DNA of 64,000 nucleotides from Gymnopilus junonius (lineage: Eukaryota; Basidiomycota; Agaricomycetes; Agaricales; Galerinaceae): the NCBI GenBank assembly GCA_015501075.1, contig JADNYJ010000033.1, positions 62,001 through 126,000 on the forward strand, given 5' to 3'. The notes beneath the pieces are model-generated. The model did no database searches. It had not been told where the DNA came from and saw nothing but the letters and a program-made list of their open reading frames with translations. This document shows positions 54,536-64,000 of this stretch, one piece after another. A program made the translations under genes and the position numbers. Positions within the stretch are counted from its first letter, which is position 1. Each line of letters starts with the position of its first letter.

Positions 54536-57227
54536 TCAATAGATTCACGTTCGGCAGGCAAACAAGAATTCAAAGTGTGTTGGAAGTAGACATTGACATA
54601 CAGTAACAAAGGACGTCAACGGGCCAAACAAGCCTCTACCTCCGTTCCCACGCTCATAAATCACAATTCAACTTTCTATCACTACCTCTTCCATGTTTTG
54701 AAATGGTTCCGTGACATTCTCCTCAATAATATATGGCCTACGTCTGGCACTTTTATACTGGGATCCAAGGCAACAGTATACTTGCCTTCAACGTTTTTGC
54801 AATAGTTCCATTCAACAAACCTAGCATTCATATCTGATCCAATACTTAACACCGTTCAGCTTGACGCACTGGAAGAGCTTCATAGATCCATGAGATCTCA
54901 AGAAGTTTTCTCGCTGTAAAATAAATTGCAGCTTCTATGACTCGATGACTATTTTCAAATCAAGCCTTCTGAGGCAATTTTTTTAGAAATCTTGCCTGCT
55001 CAAGCGTCCTTCGTGTAGACTTGGGCACGGTCCGTATTGTCTGTTCTCTGCGTCCTTTTAATTACGAGAGCTAATTTGGGTTACACCTAATTATGAAGAG
55101 TCGGAACGCTGGCTGACTTAACAGGCCACTGTTTGAATTGTGAAAGCATGATGATAAGGTATAGGTGAGTCGTACTACACAGTCTAACCCAGCCATATTA
55201 ATCAGAAAGGTAGACGGTAGTCTGGCAGAAGAACGTAACAAGAGCCCAGTGATTACAATGGAAGTGTTCTAAGATATCAACGAGTCCCATAGTTAATTCA
55301 GTAGACAGGACACCCAATTTAAGCACTATTTTCTCTATTATCAATGTGTCCTTCACCTAGTTTGATGAAGAGTGAGAATCGACGACGGCTGCGAGATTAA
55401 AGGCTTGAGGTGGCGTTTTGAAAGTAATATGACACGCACCTCCATCGAAGATGCCACACGACTGGAATTTAGTTAGATAGTAGTATATAGTTAGAGACTT
55501 CGAATAGTAATCATTCTCCATCGCTCCTTCATCGTTTTAATCATGCAAACACGAAATTAGCCTATCAAACTAAGGACTTTAGTTAAGATCCATTAGTTGA
55601 GAAATCCCACCCGGAACGAAAGGATCATCATAGGTGGTTAGCAGCCAGTTTTTCAATACGTTCCGACCAGGAGGCCTATCGCACTACGAGAACAAGCATG
55701 CCAGGAGGCACTAACGTACTCAATTACTCGGCGACTGGTCAGCATTACCCCAACAAAACTTGCAGCACAAGGAAGTAGCGAGAATAGACAGGCCCAGGGT
55801 AGACTCCGGAGCGAAGCATTGAATATCCGCTTTCTTCACACTCTTGGTTAGGATGCACGAACCCCAAAGACGATCAGAGAACTGGAAAAAAATCTCCCGA
55901 GAGCCCCGGTATTCATATTTGAGCACGCGTGGAACCAAGTACCCAACTAGAAGGCGGGTAATTAGAAGGGTATTTGATCATGGACCTATGCCTATTTCCA
56001 TGGCATTAAAAAAGGCACTAACTGAGGGAAAAAGTGCGGTACCGGCAAGGAACTTTGAAGCAGACAGCTAACGGCTGGCTGGTAGACGGCTTCTTGCTGA
56101 GACTTAGATCAGAACGCGTGTCTGGCTCTTAGCTGTAAGAGTTTTGGTTCATTACCCTCGTCCAGAGATACGCGCAGACCGAGGTGTACCAGTGAACGCA
56201 GCCACGGCCAAGGGCTCCATGCCCAGCGAGGCTTAGAGGGGACGGTCCGAGAAAGGTTAGAAAGATACAGCAATGGGCGTACCTGAGATGGGACAAATTG
56301 CGGCGGATCAACATGTAAGTATCAACTATTTTTTCTCGAGGTCAGGGATTCAGGGATCCGAACAGCAGATTCTCAGCCCAAAAAAGTAGAATTCCTCAGG
56401 GAATACAAGGCCATCGAGCTCATTGTTCAGAGGAAGCTCCAGCACTGGCTGGTAAGCATTGATGAAGTACGCGAATTCGAATCGGAACTCTGCCACGGAG
56501 AGTACGGTGCCCAAGAGAGGCTCAGCCTGCCTCTTCGAACTCTGGCAGGATTTCGGCTAGTGTTTAAAATTAAGTGCTGAACAGCCAAGACCAGACCAAG
56601 AGAAAAGAGTTCATGAAACATCACTAGGACAGCTGAGATCATGTATGATCAGTGAAGAGGAGCAGCCTCCGAGTCCGTTTCCCGAACCTTCCAATTTGCT
56701 CGAATTTCGGGTGTCCTGGTCACCATATGGTCAGTGTCGAGCAGGGTTTCCATAGAACCATCAGATAAACTCCAAATCAACCAAATTTCTTTGAAAGTTC
56801 TATATGAAGAGTCCCCGTTCCGTCCAACTGACCATCATTCAACTTCCGTTGACGCGCACAGAAATCTTCGTCGGAAAGAGCTCAAGCAGACCAGTGATAT
56901 AATCTCCGTTAGAGTCACGAAGGAAAAAACAAGCTCCACATGCGCACCGTGGCAGAATTTGACGACAGCCCCGAGCTCGAACTATAAACGACCTGAGATA
57001 AATTCAGGGTTAACCGAATTGGGCGCTTCGATTGAATTTGTCGGGGTTACGTAATGAATTTGGCGGCCCGCCAAAAAAGTAGAGGACCATTGGATCGCCC
57101 GGCATCGCCGGCTTTCGTTTTCTTGCCGCCACTCGATTCGATTTGCAGCGCCAGTCTAACGCAGAACAGCTCATACAACCATCGGAATCTTGAATTATTT
57201 TAGGCAACGAATCTGAATCTGAACTAG
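54536..57227. other. Gene-poor intergenic region
   Basis: About 2.7 kb, the longest stretch without a called gene. ORFs are short with no coding character (for example 56734-57054). No tRNA, long repeat or transposon ends were noticed. Confidence 0.4.
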
Positions 57228-59438
57228 ATGCCGTCTGCAGAAATTCAGACGTTTTTCACCTGGTTTCAATCCAACAAGGGTACATCGACACCAACTCGAT
57301 GGACATCGTTCCGCTGCCGCTCTCGAAGGCGGTCGAGGAGCGGTAGCCCTAATAGACATACCCGTGAGTTTTCTTTCTGTTGCTGGACCCTTCTCAGCTG
57401 ATAAATTGTCGAATTCTGGAAATGATGTTGAATAGGAAAACCATACTCTATTTTCTATCCCGCGTTCTCTGATCCTCACTACGCGTACGAGCGAGTTGCC
57501 ACCCAAGTTTGGAGCTGCTTCATGGAACAAGTTTGGTCTGCACCAGGGCTGGTCGGGCCTGATCCTGTGCTTGATGTGGGAGGCCACGCGCGGCTCAGAG
57601 TCCAAGTGGGCTCCATATTTTGGTGGGTTCCAAATACGATATAGGGACGTGGATTATTGATTAATAAACATAACATACTAGATATAATGCCTACCAAGTT
57701 TGACACACCAATGTTCTGGAACGACGAAGATCTGGCGGAACTTACAGGCACCTCTGTGGTAGGTCTGTTTATCTTCTCTCTTGAATACAACCCCGCGTCT
57801 CCAGCTCTGATTTTACCTTTTTTGTGATTAGATAAACTAGGCAAGGACCAGGCAGAAAAGGATTATTACGAGAAAATTGTTCCCGCCATCCAGGTCTATC
57901 CATTCGTCTGCGTTTCTACTTTCTTTTATACTTATGCTTTGTTGCTGTACTCGACTACAGAGTCGTCCAGATATATTCGCAAAAGAAGTCCTGGCAACAC
58001 ATTACTCGCTGGATCTGTATCATATGATGGGCACTCGTGTCCTCTCTCGCAGCTTTACCCTTGCTGAAGAAGAAATCGACGATGAAGAACAGCATGAAAC
58101 GGGTGAAAGAGAACCCCGGGCCCCAGAAAGCCATACCCATGAAATCGTGCCAGTAGAAGATGTTGGAAACACCAGCCTAGGGAGCGCCATGGATGTCGAT
58201 GAACCCAATCACGGTCATGAACACGAACACGAACATGACCAGGGCGAAGAAGACGGCTCAGACTCTGACTCAGACTCTGAGGGCGCTCCTGAAGTCGCCT
58301 TGGTGCCCATGGCAGATATCCTCAATGCACGATATAAGACAGATAATGTAAGTACCTTCAGATGGGAAAAATCAGACGCATACTCAACGGCCACAAAATA
58401 TTGCATAGGTCAAACTATTCCACGAACGCGACTCCCTTCGGATGGTCTCAACGCGCCCCATTAAAGCCGGCGAACAGATCGTGAGTTCTCCACCTCACCC
58501 GATTTTTTTTCTTCTTACCACAAGGAACAGTGGAACACCTACGGCGACCTCCCCAACTCGGACCTGCTACGCGGCTTCGGACATGTCGATTACCTCCCCC
58601 TGCCGCACGCGCCAGGCGAGTACGGCAACCCGGGCGATGTGGTTGAGCTCCGCGCGGATGTGATCGTGCAGTGTGTGTTGGACTATTTGAATAGTGATCA
58701 GAGCAATAGTGCCAGTAGAGAGAGGAGGTTGACGAGGGAGGATATGACGGAGAGGATCGATTGGTGGCTTGAGGAAGGGGGAGATGAGTGAGTTGATATT
58801 TCATTCCTTATTTCTCTCTCTTTGTTCCCTCCTTTGATTTGATCTATATCTTACTGACTGATCCTTTCTTTCGTAGCACATTCGTACTGGAACACCCACA
58901 AAACAACTCAAGCCCCTCCTCAAACCCCTCAAACGCAAACGAAGACAAAAGCGACCCAACAACCCAACTCCTCACCTCCCTCTCTCTCGTCCTACTCTCA
59001 TTCACCCACCTCCTCCTGCTCACCCCGTCCGAATTCACCAAAGTCACATCAAAAGGCAAACCGCCCAAACCCAAACCCACCCCACACCTCCTGCGCGTCC
59101 TGCTCGCCGCGCTCGACGCCCGTGCACGCGCCTACCCGACGACACTGGAGGAGGACGAGAGGGAGGTGGAGGGGACATCCGGGGGGCTGGAGGCGATGGG
59201 GGTGAATAGGAGACATGCGGTGGTGGCGAGGATGGGGGAGAAGAGGGTGTTGAGGGATGTGAGGAGGTGTGTGGTGGAGATTTTGGAGGGCGTCGAGAGG
59301 AGGGAGAGGGAGGAGGCGGAGGAGGTAGAGAGGAGGAAACAGAGTGGTTCGGGGGCCACGACGAAGAGACCGCAGAGTAAGGCGGAGAAGAGGAAAGCGG
59401 ATAGGGAGGAGGGCGGGGGGAGGAAGAGGAGGAAGTAG
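57228..59438 (+). CDS. RKM4: SET-domain ribosomal lysine methyltransferase (RKM4/SETD6 type)
   Basis: It starts MPSAEIQTFFTWFQSNKG at 57228, then GRGAVALIDIP and, across a GTGAGT intron, ENHTLFSIPRSLILTTRTSE. The body continues GWSGLILCLMWEATRGSESK, WAPYFDIMPTKFDTPMFWND and EDLAELTGTSVV. The C-terminal SET part has ILNARY (around 58321-58339) and GEQI-WNTYGDLPNSDLLRGF with GHVDYLP. This matches RKM4/SETD6, which monomethylates a lysine of ribosomal protein eL42 (yeast) or other proteins. A His/Glu and Asp/Ser-rich insert (HGHEHEHEHDQGEEDGSD) sits inside the domain. The tail is very basic (KRKADREEGGGRKRRK), a probable nuclear signal. The exon 1 junction is abnormal: either a 49-nt intron with an AAG acceptor (57280-57328) or two frameshifts. 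About 560 residues. Confidence 0.85.
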
Positions 59439-59862
59439 GGGGTTTATACAGATTATTGAGATACGCCCTTGGTTGGAAAAGTAGTGTTACCTGCATTACG
59501 CATAACGCGTTGCTTTCTTGATAAATACATGATCTCTGCATCATTTATTCCCCGGGGTCATTCTCGACAAGCCATTTATAATAGGATGGAGTACAGCAAT
59601 ATCCACGACCAAGGTATTGTATTATCAAATAATAATAAAAACCAAGCAAAATAATCTCCTACAACATGTCTGTACGTACATACAACCGTTACAAAAAAAT
59701 AATATACTACCCATATCCATACCCATATCGTTTCCATTCCATCTTGATTCCATCAGTAATCATTAACGAACATATCTAAACTCCCATCCCAAATTTCGAA
59801 TTCAAATTCAAATTCACCCCTTGCCTCACCTCGCCCTCTAGAGCAGTAACCAAGTAATTTAT
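59439..59862. other. Convergent 3' region
   Basis: About 420 bases between the stops of the SET gene and the CUE gene. AT-rich with runs of A and CCATATCCATACCCATATC-type short repeats. No gene seen. Confidence 0.5.
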
Positions 59863-61403
59863 CTACTTCTTAGACCCTGAACTCTCCTCGAACGGATTCT
59901 CGGCATACTCGAGCCCATCATCGTCGTCATCATCATGATAGTGCATTGGCTGTGGCTGCGAAATCGAAATCGCATGTCCACCCGATCCCGATCCACCCTG
60001 GGGAGGCGATCCGTCGCCCCGGAGGAGGGACACGGGACGTTTGGGGAGCAGACCTAGTTTACCTGCAAAGTATACGTGAGGTTAATTTTTCTTTCTGAAG
60101 GTGTTAAACTTGAAGAGGCTTACCAGCGTCGATGGGTGCTGGGCTTGTTATAGGTGGAGGGACTTCGTTAGGATGGGGTGAGGGTTGGGCTTGAAGTTGT
60201 TGGACGGTGGGACGCGTTGAGGGCGGAGGTGATGATGGAGGTGATGATGAAGCTACATGAAAACAAGGATTAAATTCAAGAATCGTACGAAAGATATGTG
60301 GATACTTACAAACATCGTATCCCTGCACACCGCTCCTGCTACCACTAGTAGCAGAGCTTGTTGGCGTACGCGCGGGCGAGACGGACGCTGAGAGATTGGG
60401 GTTCGGATTAGGATCGTAGTACGCTGGTTGCTGTTGTTGTTGGCCTTGAGGTTGGGGTTGCCAGTACTGGGCTTGTGGCTGCTGTTGCTGCATAGGAGGA
60501 GTCCATTGCTGTTGGCTCATGGAAGCTTGGCCGGCAGGTCTGGGTTCCGAAAATAAGAGACGTTAAGCTAAGAGCGAAGACTAGCGAACAGACCTTCCCG
60601 TTTCGAATTCCTGTATCTTGGCTTTAACCTTTGAAAAGAGAGTGCCAAAGGTCTTCTTGCCAGCTAACGAAACGAAAATCAGCAACATTGAGCATCGATT
60701 GAACAAAAATAGCGAAACGGACATTCAGCGATCTTGCTGAACTGTTCTTGAAACTCGCCCATGGGCCGATCGCCTTGGCCTTGCTGCGGTTGCTGTTGCG
60801 GCTGCGGGGCTGGACTCCACTGCTGGCGTCTCCCGGATTGACGGGGTTGGTATGCACCAGGTGCTTGGGCATTAACCCACTGTTGTTCCTGTTGGTGCTG
60901 CTCTTGGAGCATGAGCTGCCGAGCGAACTGTTCGTCGAGTTCCTCCTGGGTCTGTGACAGGGATGAATGGAACACAGATAGTGGAATGGAAGAAACGCAC
61001 CATGACGGGAGCAGGCTGGGCAGGTTGCTGCTGTGGTGGATGCTCTGGTTTGTAATCGGGATCGCTCATGCCGAGTAGGATGTCGATAGCGCGGTCTTGG
61101 TTACCGCCTGCGGATTCTAGCACGGACTGACTGGAGCACGAATGAGACTAGGGCGACATGGAAAGAAGAGAGGACTCACAGAATTGGATCATCGTAGTCG
61201 GGGAACATGCCACGGAGAGCGACGACTCTGGGATCGACGACGGTCTCTCTCTGCCTTTCGGGCGGAGAGGGGGGGCTGCTGGTCTGGCGAGGCTCATCGG
61301 TGGCCTCTGCTGTGGGTCGGGTGGGCAGCATAGGCGGAGGGGGAGAAGCGGAGGGGGGATGAACAGGCTCGCTGGTCTCTGCAGTGTGCCCGTCCTCAGC
61401 CAT
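59863..61403 (-). CDS. CUE-domain ubiquitin-binding protein (Cue5-like)
   Basis: The protein begins MAEDGHTAETSEPVHPP. A Pro-rich stretch is followed by the CUE domain around residues 55-100: VDPRVVALRGMFPDYDDPIL joined by splicing to QSVLESAGGNQDRAIDILLG. It carries the MFP and terminal di-leucine ubiquitin-binding motifs. Next comes TQEELDEQFARQLMLQEQHQ, a Gln-rich helix, then long Gln/Pro-rich low-complexity segments (over ten poly-Gln tracts), a basic FGTLFSKVKAKIQEFE helix and an acidic end (HYHDDDDDDGLEYAENPFEE, stop 59863). Yeast Cue5 uses CUE plus a C-terminal Atg8-interacting motif to deliver ubiquitinated aggregates to autophagy; the acidic C-terminal DGLEYAENPF resembles such a site, but this is inference. 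It shares a 91-bp divergent gap with the next gene. Confidence 0.85.
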
Positions 61404-61494
61404 GGTGGTTGCGAAGAGCGAAGAGATGAGGTCACTGCGGATGGGCTATCTCGTGATCGTGACAGGTCGTGACAGCTCTACTCTCGACTGAACC

Positions 61495-63669
61495 ATGGGG
61501 GTCGGCGAGATGGGCAAGTATCTGCGGCAGATCGTGGACAACCCGCTTGAAGAGGGCCAGTTTGAGAATGCGATCAGTGTGCTGAATGACCTGCGCTCGC
61601 CAGACCACACGCCCTCTGCGTAAGCCCTCCTCTGCCCCTCTGTCCCCCGCTGACTCTCGCCCAGCATCCACATCCTCCACCTCGTCTACATCGCCCTCCA
61701 TCCCGCCCATCACTCGTGCAGACTCGACCTCTCCGGCGACCCCGTCCTCGACAATGCGTCCCTGCTCCTCCAGTCCCCCCGCAAAATTATCAAGCAGACA
61801 AAGTCCGCCCTCGTCCTCTCCCCCGCCGCCGTCATCGCGTCCCAGTCTCTCTTACACTCCTTCCTCCTCACCAACGGGCCCGCTGCACTCGCACCCGCAC
61901 TGCCAACCTACCCCGAAACGAAGAACGCCCCGCCTGTCGAGTTCGAGTTTGTCGACAGCCCCATCTACAAGCAGGCCACTGCCGTGAAGAACGCAAGAAC
62001 TGTATGGGAAATCCTCAAGTCTGGATATGTGGACAAGACCATGCACATGTTCGCCACCCCCAAAGGCCGTGCCAAGCAGCCTAGGGCCTCGGGTCTGAAG
62101 AGGGACTCTTCCTTCACCCTGAGCGTCAATGAATGGGAGTCACAGGGCGAGATCAAGCCAGTTGGCGACGATTCATGGCCTGTCCTTGACTGGGTAGTGA
62201 CTCTCTATGAAAACGATGCTGAACTGACTGAACAGTCTGGCCAACGTATGTCTTTCTGTTCACAGTTTCCTGCTATTTATTAACTTCTCTTGACAGTGCG
62301 CCATTCGCCCCTTTTACTCAAACAATTACCACCACCACCAGTCGGTTCCACAACGCGCTGGGATGCCTCTGAGCCCCTCAAAGTCGTGTTCTACGCGTTC
62401 CAACAACCAGAAGAAAGGTACCAACGAATAGGCCTACGTCTCCTCCATCTCGTGCGTTCCATTTTGTTTCATTCCTTCTATCTCTAAGCACGTAAATTTA
62501 GCTCATCGACTTGACCCAAACACCCCACCTCAACCTACCCTCCTTCACATCCACCGTCTTATCCCAACTAGCTGCCTCATGCTCCCCCTCGTCCACATCT
62601 CAATTCCCCTCTCCGATACCTTCAGCACCATCTACGCCGCCACACAATTCCCCTTTCTCAAAGCATCTGACACACCAGGAGGCTTTGACATCCCTATTCG
62701 CCCACCTCTCACCAACACCTACCCCATCCTGTCTCGCTTTCCGCATGACACTGTGCAGAAAGATCCTCGCAGAGCTGGAAGGCGGCAGTAACTCCCAAGA
62801 TTCATTGCAATTCAGCTCCAAGCCACTTTCCGGGTTCGGTGGGAGCAATGCGAACACTACCAACATGAACGGTGTTTCTTCAAATACGACAGGGTCTTTT
62901 AGCGGCGAACAAAGGCCAGCGGGTAAACCCAGACCTCGACCTATCCCTCGACCGCGTCCTATAACGCGAAATGCCGACGAAGCACTTGCTGTTGGAAGTA
63001 GCGCAGGACCAGTAACGCCTACTAAATCCACGGCGCGGATCTCTCACCTGCGACTCCTCTGGCATCTGCAAATTCCACCGAGTCGACATCAACGTTGACA
63101 TTGGTGATAACAGTGACACCAGCCACGGATTTGGCCCCAGCACCAGCCCACCTCGAGCACCTTTACCCCCTCTTCCGCCTTTACAAGAGGTCGCTCGGTT
63201 ATTGTACCTCCGAGCTCCCAGTGTTTCTTCTTCATCATTATTATCGCCAACCGAAACGCACCCCAAGCCCAAGTCACGCACAGGGGCAGGCACAGGGACA
63301 CGTATGGCCACGCGGAGGAGCGTCACTCCTGCTCCCCAACCTCCACCTGCACCACCCACAAATCCGAATATGATGGCTATGATACCCACCCACCCATGGA
63401 CATCCCCGCCTGCCCTTCTCCTGCGGGTCAAATTCGAGCTTATGAGTGCTTGGATTACGATGAGGGCCGTTCGGAGGGAACGCGAACGCGATCGTGGGGA
63501 GGAGGATAGTGGTCAAGCGGGGAGGGGTGGTGATGTTGCGGATGCCGAGCTGGCAGGGGTCATTGAGGAAGTGTTTGGAAAGGGAGTGCAAGGAGAGAAT
63601 GAGAGTGAGAGGGGCGATAGGGTGTTCTATAGGGATCTGTTGAGGGCTTTCGATGGGCTGCCTGTCTAA
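61495..63669 (+). CDS. Unrecognised helical-repeat-like protein
   Basis: I do not recognise a family. The start is MGVGEMGKYLRQIVDNPLEE (ATG 61495), followed by GQFENAISVLNDLRSPDHTP. A GTAAGC...CAG intron leads to IHILHLVYIALHPAHHSCRL, then SLLLQSPRKIIKQTKSALVL, FEFVDSPIYKQATAVKNART and VWEILKSGYVDKTMHMF. The N-terminal 350 residues look like a folded all-helical, possibly armadillo or HEAT-like domain. The C-terminal half is Ser/Pro/Arg-rich and disordered with poly-Pro runs, and a last helical segment (LLLRVKFELMSAWITMRAVR) ends FDGLPV. Splicing in the middle (62240-62680) was judged by frame changes. It is divergent from the CUE gene with only 91 bases between starts, so the two promoters must overlap. 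Confidence 0.65.
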
Positions 63670-63814
63670 GTGGATGTGACTGCTTCAGTCCTCTTGCTTG
63701 GTTACCTCTCTAGATTAGTGTATTGCTTTTTATTTATTTATATAGACGCTGCATCTTGCTGTATGTAGCTGATGTATAATTATCAAATTATACGCGTCGC
63801 GTCGCGTCCAGCAA

Positions 63815-63822
63815 TGACGTCA
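63815..63822. promoter_or_regulatory. TGACGTCA palindrome (ATF/CREB-type site)
   Basis: A perfect 8-bp CRE-type palindrome lies about 145 bases after the preceding stop. It is preceded by a GCGTCGCGTCGCGTC repeat. It may fall inside the open frame that reaches the window edge. Confidence 0.25.
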
Positions 63823-64000
63823 TAGCAATCACTGCACTCGATTCCCAAGCCACCGCCTACGCAAAACACGTCCTGATCTGTTCGGACGTGGACAGAACGA
63901 TGGATATCCTGAGATACTGCACCAACGTTCGGGATTTAGTGTTTTGTTGCCCTTCTTCTTTTTCTTCGCTCGATCAACTACCGACGCAGGTGGATGGAGG
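63823..64000 (+). CDS. Possible partial exon at the right edge (F-box/LRR-like)
   Basis: An open frame without stops reads ATAYAKHVLICSDVDRTMDI, then LRYCTNVRDLVFCC, and runs off the window. The pattern (position along a protein followed by YCTNVRDLVF) resembles the leucine-rich part of agaricomycete F-box proteins. No start codon with context is visible, and the frame begins close behind the preceding gene. It could be a gene start, an internal exon or a fragment. Confidence 0.3.

Noticed and set aside
54536..57227. Possible retrotransposon remnant in the long gene-free stretch
   Set aside because: No long terminal repeats, reverse transcriptase or integrase motifs were found on either strand.
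58448..58804. Minus-strand ORF of 118 codons
   Set aside because: Antisense shadow of the SET-domain exons; no conserved features of its own.
59044..59544. Pro/Ser-rich minus-strand ORF of 166 codons
   Set aside because: It is the antisense shadow of the Arg/Glu/Lys-rich tail of the SET methyltransferase gene.
1..64000. CRISPR arrays, operons, rRNA or a bacterial-type defence system
   Set aside because: The window is eukaryotic with spliced genes; no regularly spaced repeats or rRNA signatures were seen.

Overview
This is a nuclear contig from a filamentous basidiomycete, most likely an agaricomycete (mushroom-forming fungus). The evidence is genes broken by many 50-70 nt GT-AG introns, moderate GC content, two nuclear tRNA genes, and typical content: a copper radical oxidase of the glyoxal oxidase family, a chitin synthase, an ICMT-like methyltransferase, a small cysteine-rich secreted protein, an F-box protein and two WOPR regulators. 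There is no operon structure. Genes sit on both strands, often as compact divergent or convergent pairs.

Layout: 1-182 is the 5' end of a secreted or membrane protein that leaves the window, divergent from ATP synthase OSCP (1012-1758). An ICMT-like methyltransferase (2888-3706) and a small secreted protein (4089-4501, minus) follow, each with a TATA box. A DUF1771/Smr protein (5619-7899, minus) is divergent from a chitin synthase (8471-12564). Next come an R3H-associated-domain protein (12747-14224), an F-box protein (14350-16101, minus), tRNA-Val (minus), a kinase-like protein (16884-18233, minus), glyoxal oxidase (18823-21361, minus), TFIIA large subunit (22631-23817, minus) and a second tRNA-Val (plus).

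The middle holds two adjacent WOPR (Gti1/Pac2) transcription factor genes (24549-26145 and 27623-28664, both minus). A gene-poor stretch after them carries a 701-bp inverted-repeat transposon with CACTG ends (31193-31893). After it lie cysteinyl-tRNA synthetase (32366-35473), free methionine-R-sulfoxide reductase (35515-36276, minus), a glycolipid transfer protein (36484-37320), a cytosolic LysM protein (38745-40271, minus) and a bZIP factor of the Cys3/MetR type (42730-43677, minus). Just upstream of the bZIP gene is a 795-bp element with 25-bp terminal inverted repeats and an 8-bp target duplication (43771-44565).

The right part holds splicing factor CWC24 (46415-47527), a C2H2 zinc-finger factor (48866-49817, minus), a PPG1-type phosphatase (51501-52820), a CRAL-TRIO protein (53049-54535, minus), an RKM4/SETD6-type SET methyltransferase (57228-59438), a CUE-domain protein (59863-61403, minus) and an unrecognised conserved-looking protein (61495-63669). 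Most genes are housekeeping or regulatory and unrelated in function. Several concern sulfur amino acids (CysRS, fRMsr, Cys3-like bZIP), but I see no sign that they form a dedicated cluster. All exon structures were inferred by eye from reading frames, splice signals and family conservation.
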